A DNA stretch of 64,000 nt from Dillenia suffruticosa (GCA_033439265.1 JAVTVX010000016.1:13069201-13133200); one strand, 5' to 3'. Positions 49,835 through 60,796 are shown, numbered from the stretch's first letter. Numbers and translations are program-made. Notes: generated from the letters alone by a model not told the origin.

Positions 49835-50104
49835 TGTTAGAAATATTTGGTTAAGTCTCTTAGTAGTCCATGTTTAGGAGTTTGTTCTTTAGTGGGTTTT
49901 CAGTTTGTTTTCTGGTTACCTGGTTTTTAGGTGTTAGTGATAGTATTATGTGATAGTGACTCCATATCCTAGTTTTAGGTATTTATGGATTGAGTTTAGC
50001 TTTATAAATAGAACAGTTTCTTGGTAAAAATGTATCAAACTTTTTTAGAAGAAATAGAAGTTCTGTTCTTTACCTTTGTCCTCTCTTTCTCCTTTGACTG
50101 AACA
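49835..50104 (+). repeat. Copia-1 third LTR
   Basis: This 270-bp LTR is the same type as the other two. It ends in CTGAACA directly before AGAAT. Confidence 0.92.
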
Positions 50105-50729
50105 AGAATGCCTTATATTGGAAATCTCTTGATCAAGAATAACTTGGTTTTACTAAACAATCAGATTTCAGTTCTCAGAAATCTCTCTCTTTCTTTCGTC
50201 TATCACCCGGGGGTTGTTGTCAATGCAAGGGTAACTTTGGCTTCGTCGGTGAAGTTAAATATCAAGTCAGCTAATTGTATCTTACCAAGCAAGTAATGCA
50301 TCATAGTTCATTTAAGGCTTTTCTTGGTTAGTGATGCTCAACAAAAACTTAACCCCTATTGTAAATGAGGAAATCTAATAATCACTATCTATGACATCTG
50401 CCACTAAATTAATGAACCAACATGTGGCCTTTTTCTTGTTCTTTGTTTTTGTACAGGACAAGTCATGATTTTTTTAAAAGGTTTTCGGCGAATGTTTGAC
50501 TCATGAAGATGATGACGATGGTTTTGTGAGTTCTACTTTCTTTTATTATAGTTCATCTAAAAAGTCTAAAATTGCGTTTAAGTTGTGTGTTGTAGAGTGC
50601 GTTTGGCTCCAGAGGCTACAAGTTCAAAAGGCAGTTCCTTCTTAAGAAAGTTGTATACCCTTTTTTTTATGACTTTTAAGCTTGGTTTTCAAAGAAACTC
50701 CATTTAAAGATCTTAGCAAGGAATGGGAT

Positions 50730-50776
50730 ACACACACACACACACACACACACGCACATTATATATATATATATAT
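50730..50776. repeat. CA/TA microsatellite
   Basis: A run of CA repeats passes into a run of TA repeats. It stands at the tail side of the reverse SINE. A shorter GATACACACACATTATAT occurs on the other side of the SINE (50944-50962) and may be the second copy of the target duplication. Confidence 0.8.
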
Positions 50777-50944
50777 GGTACTATACTAGATCAATATTCC
50801 GACTAATCTATTTTGAGACTTGCAGTGACCCATTTTAAAGAGTTACCATTCTAATATAGTCTATTTTATACTCAAGTCGCGAGTTAAACTCGTGATCTTA
50901 GTTAAAGAATTTAGTATCACATTTCACTAAACCAACTGACCATT
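50777..50944 (-). mobile_element. tRNA-derived SINE-like element (reverse)
   Basis: On the - strand a box A-like stretch, TGGTCAGTTGGTTTAGTG, is followed about 40 bp later by a box B-like CGAGTTTAACTCG. Further on comes AGATTAGTCGGAAT, which also occurs in the + strand SINE-like element at 60560 (AGATTAGTCAGAAT). Candidate flanking repeats are the GATACACACA...ATTATAT runs. Function in the family: pol III transcription, moved by LINE enzymes. Confidence 0.6.
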
Positions 50945-51074
50945 GATACACACACATTATATGTATACATATTTTTTGTGCTTTCCTTTTGTATTAGTAA
51001 TTTTGTAATGTGAATGTATAGTTCTCTTATTTTGTTATACTTAGCTTTCTTACGAATAATATTCTTATTTTTCT

Positions 51075-51110
<36 letters not shown>

Positions 51111-51445
51111 GAAAATAAAACTTCAATCAAGTGACATGTTAGAAAATCTCACTGTATTTACAAGATATACTTTAGGTCAACTAGTTGCTCATTTGTATTT
51201 GTAGTAAGGATAGTATACAAAGAAACTTTTCCTACTGCTTGATGAGCAAATATTCTGGCAAATTCGAGGATTAATATGCCTTGTAGACCGTAATCTATTG
51301 CAACTTTAGTTTGTGCTTGAATCTCATGCTGTCCCTTGTAGTCTGGACATAAGTATTTTCCATTTTGGTTGAAATAGAAGTCATCACCCTTCTCAAAAAT
51401 TTGAAAGTATGCTAGTACATTTTAACCACCATGTTATTTTCGCTA

Positions 51446-51684
51446 GTAATCTCTTTCTGCTCTATTTGGGAGTTCATTTCTGGGTCCAAACAAAAGTGCA
51501 ACTTCAACATGCATTGCTTGCATGCCAATTAGAAGATTTTGCCATTCTCCATTTTAAGTATGTTGAGGATTGCACATGGAGCAGCAACTCATACCATCAA
51601 AAATTTTCAAAATCTTTAGTACCGAATTTTGTATCTTCTGACTCTTTCCTTTGCAAGATTTGTATAACGGAGTACCATATGTAC
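51446..51684 (+). pseudogene. PHYLLO: PHYLLO relic exon: MenD end and linker
   Basis: The block reads NLFLLYLGVHFWVQTKVQLQ, matching NLCxAHGVKHLQVQTKVELQ, then HALLACQLED. After weaker sequence comes VPNFVSSDSFLCKI and EYHMY, which matches the VPDSxxxGxxLCKIxxMEYSLYR linker between MenD and MenC. An AG at 51445 fits as acceptor. The IEVESxIDxNxxFHS segment is badly worn. Confidence 0.8.
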
Positions 51685-51738
51685 GGATTCTTTAAGGTTC
51701 ATCAAGATTTACTTTATTTTCAAACCTGTCACCATTTA

Positions 51739-51743
51739 TAAAG
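51739..51743. repeat. Copia-2 target duplication, left (TAAAG)
   Basis: TAAAG lies directly before the 5' LTR and again at 58602-58606 directly after the 3' LTR. Confidence 0.85.
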
Positions 51744-52181
51744 TATTGGTTCATAATGCCCATCATGGGGCATTTTAGGAAGGTATGGGATAACTTCCCA
51801 TAACTCCCATTTGGATGTATTGACCTCTCCCTAATTAACTTCATTGTGGGGGTTACGATGGAAAGGAAAGATTATCTTGAAAGAGGTTGTTCTTCCTTAA
51901 AAAAAAAAAAAAAAAAGGAACGAGGGAATGAGAAATTTTCGTGAAGGAAAATTTCCCCGTCGCTAAAATCACCGGATTGAGGGTTGCGGCGTTGTGACAC
52001 TGTGGTGGTGATTCGACTAACCTTGTGATCACCATCCCGACCGCGAAATCGGATCGAGAGACGTGCCGCTTGATTGACTTTGAAGATTCTACGTATTGAG
52101 CTACCCTATACCCGATCTAATTTATTTTTCCGAAAATTATTGTATGCTTCTGCTATACATGAGAATCCTAAAATTCCAACA
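51744..52181 (+). repeat. Copia-2 5' LTR
   Basis: It starts TATTGGTTCATAATGCCC and ends AAAATTCCAACA. The ends form a near inverted repeat (TATTGG/CCAACA). A run of about 17 A lies at 51898-51916. Confidence 0.92.
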
Positions 52182-52182
52182 T

Positions 52183-52194
52183 TGGTATCAGAGC
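52183..52194 (+). other. Copia-2 primer-binding site
   Basis: TGGTATCAGAGC follows the LTR after one base. It is an exact match to the initiator-Met tRNA complement. Confidence 0.92.
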
Positions 52195-52744
52195 GTACGT
52201 TGGATTAAGAAAAATAATTTTTCGGATTTAATTTTTCGGGTATAAAAATATAGAGTATAAAATTTGGGGTTCGGATCACGGATGAGTTTCGTGAATCCGA
52301 AAACACCACTATGTTACCCATGATCCGTAAAACACGAAAACAATTTTTTCGTAATTTTTTGAGCACGATTAGGCAAAAAAAATTCTGGTTGAAAATTTCG
52401 GCTATGAATAGTGACTCAATCACTCAACCACAGATTTGTCGAGATTTAGGGCAAATCAATGCATGAAATTTATAGATTTGTATTCCTCGTTTCATACTCT
52501 TCGATTTGATATATATATTGCGTATTATTGTGGCCGAAAATTGTGGTTTCAAATTGGCCGCGGAGGGCCGAAATTTTGGATCCAAAATATGTCGAGATTA
52601 GAGCCCGATTATTCCAAAAATCGAGTCAAGGATACTTGGAATAAATGGAATAAGAGATTTCATAAAAAAATCTAGCGAAAATAGATCCGAAAAATGTGTT
52701 TTTTGGATACCGGGTCGAAAGACCCGGAAACAGAAATTTTCAGG

Positions 52745-53085
52745 TGAAGACGAAGAGGTCCGACCCGTGTGCGTGCAGCTTACGCGCCGTAAGGCGCGTC
52801 TGGAGCCTTGGAGATGGCGCGTGTCCTTCACGCGCTAGAGAGGAGCGTGAACGGGTTTTCGGGTTGGATCTTGACCCGTTAACCCGGCTCGACACGGCTC
52901 GGCGCGTGAGCCGGGCGCCGCGACTGGGCACACGTGAGCCAAGCCACTCCTAGAGCGTGGCAGCGCGTGTGACGTGCGCCGCGAGTCTAGCGCGTGCCCA
53001 GAAAGTTGGCGGCACGTGGCAGGCGCGTGGCGGCTCGTGGAGGCTCGTGGCGGCACGTGGAACCTCCCGGCGGCAAGTTCGGTCA
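52745..53085 (+). repeat. GC-rich degenerate repeats in the Copia-2 leader
   Basis: CGCGTG, GGCGCGTG and GGAGGCTCGTGGCGGCACGTGG words recur between the 5' LTR and the gag remnant. The stretch is strongly GC-rich against its flanks. Confidence 0.7.
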
Positions 53086-53339
53086 TTAGGAACTGAAAAT
53101 TTTCAATTTTTTGAGGGTCCTACTTCCAGAAGAGTGACTTTTTGTGGGTTTTTGTATACCGAATCCTAGTCCGAATGGTAAGATGCAATCCCGGATTGTG
53201 GTGTATGGTGTCTGTTGATTCATACGCTCGTTTTGGGATTTGTATTCGAATTATTTGGGTCATGTTGATTCGAAGAGTGCACAAAATGTGAAAATAAGTA
53301 TCACAAGTCACGAATATCTATTTGACTGCTTTTAAAATT

Positions 53340-56300
53340 GTTGTATTAGATCTTTGCAAGAAAGATAAAATTGAATGGTGATAATTACGAGATTTTCATC
53401 GGTAGATTCAATTTATCCTCGAGAGGCAATATCTAATTAAAATCCTGAGGCATGAGATAGTGGACTTTGGGGAAGGTACCACACCTCAGACAGACGAGAT
53501 TAGGGGACATCATGTGCATGGAAGAGGAATAATGGTTGAGTTTGGGCAATTCTCTTGAGTAGCATGCGTGATGATGTGATCTCAGTTTATAAGCAATATC
53601 CTATAGTTTTATCGGTTAGGTTCACCCTATAAAGAGCATTGTGGTGCTCTTACAGATCCTGAGATGAGGATACTGACTTATAAGTGTAATAACTTATAAG
53701 AAAATGATTGATCATACGATGATGTAACATTCGATAAAAATGTCGAGCATGGTCGTAGAGTTGGGGAATGTGACCGAGCCCATTTCGGGTATGTTTTCTT
53801 GTGCTGGATGCGATCAAGTTCTTTACCTGATTCATGAGAAATTATGAAAGTCTATTTCACATACGATAAAAGTATTCATACTTTCACTAATGTGACTAGG
53901 CACAGTGAACTCGAGTAGGAGTATCTAGAGGCGAGTAAGCCATACTCGGGTCATGCTTATGCGGAGGAGTCAAGCAAGGACTCCTGTGGGACTCGAGATT
54001 TAGGTAAGAAGAAAACAACTGAGAAAACCGATAATATTAATGTGCAGCGAGAAAGAGTTGAATTCGATCAAAGTATAGTATTACCTGTAATAGATTTGGT
54101 CATTTCGCTCGTGAGTGCGATGAGTGAAAATTAACTCTTTCTTCTTTACGTAGTTTGAATAACTCTCTGTTTTCTCTCCTCGTGGGTTATGAACACGGGA
54201 GCAACCGACTACGTAGCTCGAGATAGGAGCGCGCTTATATAGTTCCGCTTAGTGAGTCCTCGAGAAGGAGGATTTACGTATCGAAACGGAGCGATTGTTG
54301 ACATCAGAGGAATTAACACTTGCAATTTGGAGTTGCAAAGTTGCTAAACTCTGTACGTCATTTACGTTTTCGAATATTCGACGGAACTTGATTTCAGTTT
54401 AGGATATGCTCTATTAATTTGGAGATTTTATAATTTTCAATTTATTACGACAATATTTTGATTGGTTTTATATTGGTCCGTAAGGGACTATATGCACTGG
54501 AAGTGATTACTTTCAATGGTATTTCTTGTTATCTTCTTAGTGTGAGAGAGGATGAACCGGTTAGCAGTGAGTGGTCTATAAGGCCCGCTAATCAGTCTTG
54601 CTTGAATGACAAACTTATAAGAAAACCATTCGACAATGCAATCAAGGCTGGGACTCTATTGTAGTCAGATCATTCCGACATCTATGGTCTTATGAACGTG
54701 AGAACCTGAGATGGTGTTGGGTACTCTAATACGTTCACAGACAATTACATGCGTTTTGGTTACGTTGATCCGATCTCGCATAAGTCTGAGACATGAGATG
54801 CTTCAGGAGGTTTACTAGCGAGATTGAGAATCAGTAAGACTTGAAAGTTGAGACTCTCATAACTAAACGAGAGCGCGAGTATTTGTCTGAAGAACATTCT
54901 TTCAAAAAGGGCATTGCGAGAAACTGACTATTCCTTGCTACTCAGTGAAGTAGAATAGCTGTGAGAGAGGAATATGACTTTGTTTGAGACGGTGAGGTTG
55001 ATGATGGCGTAAACCAATTGACTCATTTCCCATTGGGGAGATACATTATTGGTTGCAGCCTACATCCTCAATCGTGTTCTATAAAAGTCCACAGTCAGTA
55101 CTCCATATGAGCTTTGGACAAGGAGGCAGTCTTGACCTTAGCTATTTGAGATTATGGGGTTATGTCGCATATGTTCACTATTTTTCGCATTTACACAGTG
55201 AGTTAGGCCTGCGAGAAAAAGGATGTATTTCTATGAGATACTCATAACACACCAGGGGATTGTGTCTAATGAACATACAGATGACACCTTAAACTCTATA
55301 AGCTATGAAAGCAATTGGAACTTTACCTTCTATGAGATGGATAAGCCTAGTGGTTAGCTAATCCCAGTGGCAGGATTCAAGAATCCATTACGGATCTCGG
55401 TCCGAGTGGGAGCGATTCATCTAGAGGTAAAAAGGTTTCCCCTCCTCTTAAGAGTAGTCGAGGACGCGTACCTAACCATCGCTTTCCGATTGAGGGAGAG
55501 GCTCTCAGTGTGACTCTTGAGGATTACGAGAAATCTTTTAACTGTCCAAGAGGTTCTTGAGGGTTCTGTGAAAAGCCATTAATTAAAGGCCATGGATAAA
55601 AGGAGTTGATGAGAATCAATGAGATCTAGGATCTAATTAATTTGCCTGAGGGTAGTAGGGCTGTTGAGAACATATGGGTTCTCAATATTAAGAAAAAGGC
55701 CGACGGATCGGTGTTGAGGTATAAGGCCTATCTGATAACCATGGGTTACTCAGACTAAGGGCGAGATTATTTCGACCCGTTTACTTTTAGCGATTGTCGT
55801 GGACATGATATAAATCTAGAGTAGACCAGATGAATGTTGAGACTGTTCTCCTGAGTAGGAGTTTTGGATGAGAAGATCTACAAGGAACAGTCATTTGGCT
55901 TTATTCCTATAGATCGGATGATAAGGTCCATTGACTTCGGAAGTCGACATGCGACCTTAATCATCAATCCAGGCAGTAGCGCTTGAGATTTCATGAAAAT
56001 GTGATATCTCGCGTTTTAGTGATGATCGAGGAGGATCATCGCACATACCTTTTACGTTCTTGTGATCATGTCCTTATGTCAATGACATTCTGTTGATTGG
56101 GAACAACAGAGAGTATCTCATGACCACGATGACATGGACATTGTCGAGTCTTGATGTGAAGGACATGGGTGAGACTCAGTTCTTTCTCGAAGTCAAGATC
56201 CAGAGGAATCGCTCACAACAGATGTTGACTTATTCACAGGAGTCCAACATCAAGGAAGTTCTTGAGCGCTTCGAGAAGATCGACTACGACCCTACAGATA

Positions 56301-56960
56301 CTCTTATTGCTAAAAGGTTAAACGCTAATTCTTGACATAAGCCTTAAGACTCAGTGAAGGGCAATGGAAATAAGTAGAGTCCCTTGTACCAGTGCATTGG
56401 GTACCCTGATATACGCAGTGTTGCGTACACGATCAAACATTTGCCTTGCAGTTAGTATGGTAATTAGGTATTGATCGAATCCTAGAAGGGATCACTGGAG
56501 AGCAGTGAAAGGATTCTGAGATATCTCGAGAGAACTGCGGACCTCTCCTTGTGTTAAGAAGGAGGTGATTTGCATCTTGTGTTGTTGGGTATTCAGATAC
56601 CAACTGAGTTGGTGATCTGAATGTATGCAAATCCATGTCAGGTTTTGCTGTCTTAAAGTAGCAAGAAGCAAATCTACATATCTCTATCTACGATAGAGGC
56701 CGAGCTTGTGGTACACTCAGTTGCAGTTCAGGAGAGTATTTGACTCCAGAAATTTCTGGATCACTTACGGATTGTGGCAAACAGTGGGAGGACAGTGATG
56801 ATTTATTGAGAAAATCAGGCCGCCTTTGACTACACTTGAGACCCTAAGTATCAGTAAGTCTAAACACATTGATACTTAAAACTACGTTATGAAATATATC
56901 ACCGAGAAGGGTGAAGTGACAAATTAAGTACATTACTATATAGCGTGTTGGCTGATCCCT
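53340..56960 (+). mobile_element. Copia-2 gag and pol remnants
   Basis: Gag-like remains lie near 53350-54130 with a decayed zinc knuckle. Integrase-like remains lie near 54640-55300 and RT remains near 55560-56340. RNase H-like remains follow to about 56960. Only short conserved stretches survive, so borders are approximate. Confidence 0.65.
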
Positions 56961-58148
56961 TCAATAAACCAATTATGAGAGATTCCTGTATGAGATATAG
57001 GAATCATAGGGTTTGTATGTATATTAACATTTCTCATTTTGTGCTGATGCTTATTGCGTTATATATATATGACATGAATGCATGATAGAGTCACTTACTT
57101 ATAACACTATTTTATTGTCATATATTTTCTGATTTGTTGTGATAAATGATATGTCAGGCAGGCATGGTCGACTCTCACACACGAGTGACCACCTTCGACT
57201 CTGAGTGAGCGGAGATGAGACGGATTCTAGCCGTAAGAGGCTTTGAGAGTGGCCCTACTAAAATATAAGTCACCCTGATATGTGTTCAGGATGAGGTCAT
57301 ATGCGATATGATCGACATGAAAATACTCACATTCATGTTGCCTGTAAACAGTCAGATTTGATATCTTAGATATCACCTGCGATTTATGATATTGTCTCTG
57401 AGATACTCTCTCTGAGATCTCTGGGTAAAGTCTTATGTGTAGATTGAGTCCCATACCTGTACAGTGTTAGAGAAATCTGACATATGCCCTTTGAGAGATG
57501 GGGGAATAATACTGTGGCACGCGTTTCATACCGTGTGTGATATGACGGCCAGGGATAATGGGAACATCATTTTGAGACATTGATATTCTTTAGATCCTCG
57601 TTCCCACTGTTTGAGATCCGAAATCCATTAAGTGTGATCTCTTGTACCCTTATCACTTTCGGCTGTTTCTAGAAGTTTTGACTCGGTGATGCTAGTTTAG
57701 TCTGTTTACCGATGATTCAGAAGATAAATTGAGGTCTGAAGGACATGTCTAGAAAAGCAGCTGAATTGAGGCTAATAGATTCGAGTTTGGGAAAAGGAAG
57801 ACCAATTGACATTATATCATTGTATTGTATTCACCGGCTAGCCTATTATGTCTGTCCATGTTGGGATGTAAGCATAATAGTGGATACACAGTCGAGCATT
57901 TATTGGGGATTATTTTCGTCGAGAAAAATAGTTCGATAGATGTAGTTAGTCTTGGATCTGGGGTGCAGCGAGTTATTTTTATACTAACGATAGCTTCTCG
58001 ATCATCCTAACAGGTGTATCGAGAGGTCTTTACTTGCAGGTATACTCGCCGGTCACACGATACCCAATCATGTATAAAAGTCCAGCAGGGTGATAAGAAA
58101 GATTGCATGAGTTGTGATCTTGTGACGGAAGTAAAATGCCCTCGTGTG

Positions 58149-58159
58149 TAAGTGGGAGA
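58149..58159 (+). other. Copia-2 polypurine tract
   Basis: TAAGTGGGAGA directly precedes the 3' LTR. AAGTGGGAGA is the usual polypurine tract of many plant copia elements. Confidence 0.85.
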
Positions 58160-58601
58160 TATTGGTTCATAATGCCCATCGTGGGGCATTTTAGGAAGGT
58201 ATAGGATAACTTCCCATAACTCCCATTTGGATGTATTAACCTCTCCCTAATTAACCTCATTGTGGGGGTTACAATGGAAGGGGAAAATTATCTTGAGAGA
58301 GGTTGTTCTTCCTTTAAAAAAAAAAAAAAAAAAAAAAAAGGAATGAGGGAATGAAAAATTTTCGTGAAGGAAAATTTCCCCGTCGCTAAAATCACCGGAT
58401 TAAGGGTTGCGGCATTGTGACACTGTGGTGGTGATTCGACTAACCTTGTGATCACCATCCCGACCACGAAATCAGATCGAAGGACGTGCCGCTTGATTGA
58501 CTTTGAAGATTCTACGTATTGAGATACTCTATACCTGATCTAATTTATTTTTTTGAAAATTATTATATACTTATGTGCATGAAAATCCTAAAATTCCAAC
58601 A
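58160..58601 (+). repeat. Copia-2 3' LTR
   Basis: It is homologous to the 5' LTR over its whole length, with an A run of about 24 at 58316-58340, longer than in the 5' LTR. Confidence 0.92.
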
Positions 58602-58650
58602 TAAAGAGTCTCGTATTTGCGATTATTTTAAATGTTTGTGGTGATCTGAG

Positions 58651-58746
58651 TTCCATTGTGTGCTCCACCTACTTTCCTTTGTGTCAATTGTGGTTCAATG
58701 GTACGTTACACGGAGAATGGAAGTATTGGTTATCGTGAGGTCTGCA
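58651..58746 (+). pseudogene. PHYLLO: PHYLLO relic exon: start of the MenC domain
   Basis: VPLCAPPTFLCVNCGSMVRY matches the RIPLCAPPTS linker, and TENGSIGYREV matches LEDGSIGYGEV at the front of the MenC domain. The FILSLSLE segment between them is largely lost. No stop lies within the block. Confidence 0.78.
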
Positions 58747-58933
58747 ACTTTCCTAATTTTATAATTGCTACATGGTTTATGATTACTGTTCATGTTTCTA
58801 GGGGATGTAAATATTGGATCAACTATGATCCGTTATTTATGACTTTTGATTACACAGTTTTTCTTTTTTTTTTTTAATATATATAAAAACAACTTGGATT
58901 TCTTGTTCATGTGATGGAATGAGTTAAAATTAG

Positions 58934-58999
58934 TTACTTACTTCCTTTATGGGATGTCTCGTCTTCTTCTTGGATATGGAGTATTAGACATCCATATAG
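58934..58999 (+). pseudogene. PHYLLO: PHYLLO relic exon: MenC, LPLLxGSFSSWIWS
   Basis: After a TTAG acceptor the block reads YLLPLWDVSSSSWIWSIRHP, matching FFLPLLxGSFSSWIWSxLGIP. A GT follows at 59000. It is short, but the SSWIWS core is distinctive. Confidence 0.72.
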
Positions 59000-59529
59000 G
59001 TTTTTGTAATTTTATTCTGCATTTGAAATCTTAATTTTCTGATAACCTAGTTGGTACAAGTGCTTAGATGAACATGGATTTTATGGTAGGGGGCTTACTA
59101 GATACATACATATGACGGTGTATAGTGTAGAGAGTAAAAAATGTGGGAACTAAATGTTTAGCAACACTTTTTTTGTGAAAGAAGTGCTTTTGGGGGAGGA
59201 TTATGTCTTTGTTGACCATGGGAAGGAAAAATTACATCCTGAAATTCTCTAGGTAGATTACGAATTCATGTCTCAGAAGGCTTATCTGGTGGAAAAAGAC
59301 TTTTGAGAAAAGTGATGCCAAATATGGGGTAATACAAATTATGAAAATGCTTATTTAGATGAACAAAATGTTGCTTAGCTCGTAGTGATCACCAGGTATA
59401 AGGGGCTATTGCCCAAAACAAACGTATTACGGGTCTAATAAGCATAAAAATGTTATTGAAGGAGCACTAAATATTTTCCATAGGCTTGTGCACCAAATAG
59501 ATTTATTAAAGCTGCAAAATCTAGTCCCG

Positions 59530-59600
59530 AGTGACAGTCTAGTAGTACAAACCCCTCTCCCCCAATCTGGTGATGTCATGTTCAAATACTTGTACAACAA
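59530..59600 (+). mobile_element. Possible SINE 5' piece
   Basis: GTGACAGTCTAGTAGTACAA followed by CCCCTCTCCCCC, then a box B-like TGTTCAAATAC, has the layout of a plant SINE head. Box A is weak and no target duplication is seen. Confidence 0.3.
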
Positions 59601-59610
59601 AAAATAAAGG

Positions 59611-59960
59611 CTGCAAAATATGCGAAAAAAATTGAATTTATCACTATAGGTTCTAAAATTAGTTTTTTTTGCTTTTTAATTCCTATTTGGAGACAAAGAT
59701 GTGAATGCCTATTGATTACACGAATTTGGTGCACATAAGACATCGATTTGGAGATGCAAAATATGCACATGATATCCTAATCGGTAACTGAATTATGCCA
59801 AAAAAAAATGCTTGAATTTATCACTACAAGTTCTGAAATAAGTCCCTTTTTCTATTTTGAGACAAAAATGTGTATGTCTATTGAGTACTCCGAATTTGGT
59901 GCAAATAGGGGCCCGATTTTACCAAATCTAGGTTAACTCCATGCACATGAAGGTGTCCAC
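59611..59960 (+). repeat. Tandem duplication of about 180 bp
   Basis: TTGAATTTATCACTA, GTTCTRAAATWAG and GAGACAAARATGTG occur at 59632 and again at 59812, and so on to CGAATTTGGTGCA. The two copies differ at many sites, so the duplication is old. Confidence 0.75.
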
Positions 59961-60109
59961 AACTAGTGGCCATGTGTATTATCCATGCAAGCATAAAAAA
60001 CACTTCTTGTTTCTAAAAATATTATTGATGAAAATAAAGACAAGCTTTCACTAACTTATTTCTGTTTATTTGGCACCTTTAGTACTAATAACCATGGTTC
60101 TTCGTATAG

Positions 60110-60320
60110 GCACATTCCCTGTCTCCAAGTGTCGGATGTGGTTTTGAGAAGGCTGTCCTCGGCACTATTTTTTTTTTTTTGTTTGGTTGCATCGATACTT
60201 GAAACTTGGATCACTAGATTAGAGGATGGAATTTGTGTTCATTAGATTGTTCCTTGAGGGCTGTCCTCAATACTATTACAGCCATGAAAGATACTAATTT
60301 GATGAATGTAATATATATGC
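60110..60320 (+). pseudogene. PHYLLO: PHYLLO relic exon: MenC, SVRCGLEMAILNAI, split by an insert
   Basis: SLSPSVGCGFEKAVLGTI matches SIFPSVRCGLEMAILNAI of MenC. After an 89-bp insert and a 19-bp target duplication the exon resumes as AVLNTITAMKDTNLMNV, which matches the AILNAIASxxGSxLLNV continuation. An AG acceptor stands at 60108-60109. The insert breaks the frame. Confidence 0.8.
60170..60258 (-). mobile_element. Small retroposed insert with poly(A) tail
   Basis: The 89-bp insert begins on the + strand with a T run (60170-60180), which is a poly(A) tail on the - strand. It is flanked by GGCTGTCCTCGGCACTATT (60151-60169) and GGCTGTCCTCAATACTATT (60259-60277), 16 of 19 identical. A poly(A) tail plus a target duplication of this length are marks of LINE-driven retroposition. 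The source RNA is not recognised. Confidence 0.75.
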
Positions 60321-60365
60321 TTTAACACATAAAAAGAGAAAATTTTGAAAACTCAAAAAATTCAG

Positions 60366-60461
60366 ATATGTGCTCTTGTTGACCCTATTGAAGGTCCAGC
60401 CGAAGACGCTACCGTAGCTAATGGCCTTGTTGCAGAACGATTCACTACAATAAAGTTAAAA
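60366..60461 (+). pseudogene. PHYLLO: PHYLLO relic exon: MenC, ICALVDP to IKLK
   Basis: After a TTCAG acceptor the frame reads ICALVDPIEGPAEDATVANG then LVAERFTTIKLK, without a stop. It matches ICALIDSxGTPxEVAxVAxx then LVxEGFTAIKLK. The second lysine of the TAIKLK motif is the family's active-site region. This is the best-kept block. Confidence 0.87.
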
Positions 60462-60559
60462 GAAACTATTTCTTTGCAATGAGGATTTGTAAATTAATTT
60501 CTGGTTGACCATCTATCTTGGGAATGTGGCATACGGCAAAACCATCACATATTCCCGAC

Positions 60560-60754
60560 ATCTTATGGTTCAATTGGTTCAAAGACTAACACCCCTTAAC
60601 CATGATTGGAGTTTCGATCCCTCATGAAAACGAAAAAATAAATACCGAGAGTTTAGCCTCAAAAGTGGATCCTGTAAGTGATCGATCCAGATTAGTCAGA
60701 ATAAATCTCCGGATACTGGGTTGATGACCAATCCATAATACCAAAAAAAAAAAA
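60560..60754 (+). mobile_element. tRNA-derived SINE with poly(A) end
   Basis: Box A-like TGGTTCAATTGG (60566-60577) is followed at about 34 bp by box B-like GTTTCGATCCC (60611-60621). The body carries AGATTAGTCAGAAT and CTCCGGATAC, which resemble the 3' module of Au-like plant SINEs, and ends in 12 A (60743-60754). It lies in an intron of the PHYLLO relic. A clear target duplication was not found. Confidence 0.7.
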
Positions 60755-60796
60755 CATAAGATATTAGACTTTTTTTAGAAGATCCATTCATTACAT

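Larger units (their letters stand above)
44575..50104 (+). mobile_element. Copia-1: Ty1/copia element with three LTRs
   Basis: The order is LTR, primer-binding site, gag, protease, integrase, RT, RNase H, polypurine tract, LTR, then a 115-bp repeat of the internal 3' end, then a third LTR. The whole lies between single AGAAT copies. Integrase before RT is the Ty1/copia order. Coding has a handful of breaks (about six), so it is nearly readable but dead. The first and third LTRs differ at about 18 of 270 sites by my count, so it is a few million years old at usual rates. It sits in an intron of the PHYLLO relic, same strand. Confidence 0.93.
50110..51445. other. PHYLLO relic intron sequence between Copia-1 and the next exon
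   Basis: I see no convincing coding. It holds a CA/TA microsatellite (about 50730-50776), a reverse SINE-like element (50777-50944) and a TA microsatellite (about 51077-51106). Confidence 0.5.
51744..58601 (+). mobile_element. Copia-2: complete-length but heavily decayed Ty1/copia element
   Basis: LTRs of about 440 bp (51744-52181 and 58160-58601) bound an internal region with a primer-binding site, a GC-rich leader, remnants of gag, integrase and RT, and a polypurine tract. Exact TAAAG copies flank it. Coding is decayed by dozens of changes. The clearest remnant is RT near 56090-56330 (DVKDMGETQFFLEVKIQRN, SQESNIKEVLERF). The LTRs remain very alike (a few percent different by eye), which contrasts with the decayed interior. 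It sits in a PHYLLO relic intron. Confidence 0.9.
59000..60109. other. PHYLLO relic intron sequence with SINE-like piece and a tandem duplication
   Basis: No coding is recognised. It holds a possible SINE front near 59530-59600 and a duplication of about 180 bp (59611-59960). Confidence 0.45.

Noticed and set aside
50108-50296. Open frame directly after Copia-1 as a further PHYLLO exon
   Set aside because: I could not match it to any MenD or MenC segment, and the next exon in order is found at 51446.
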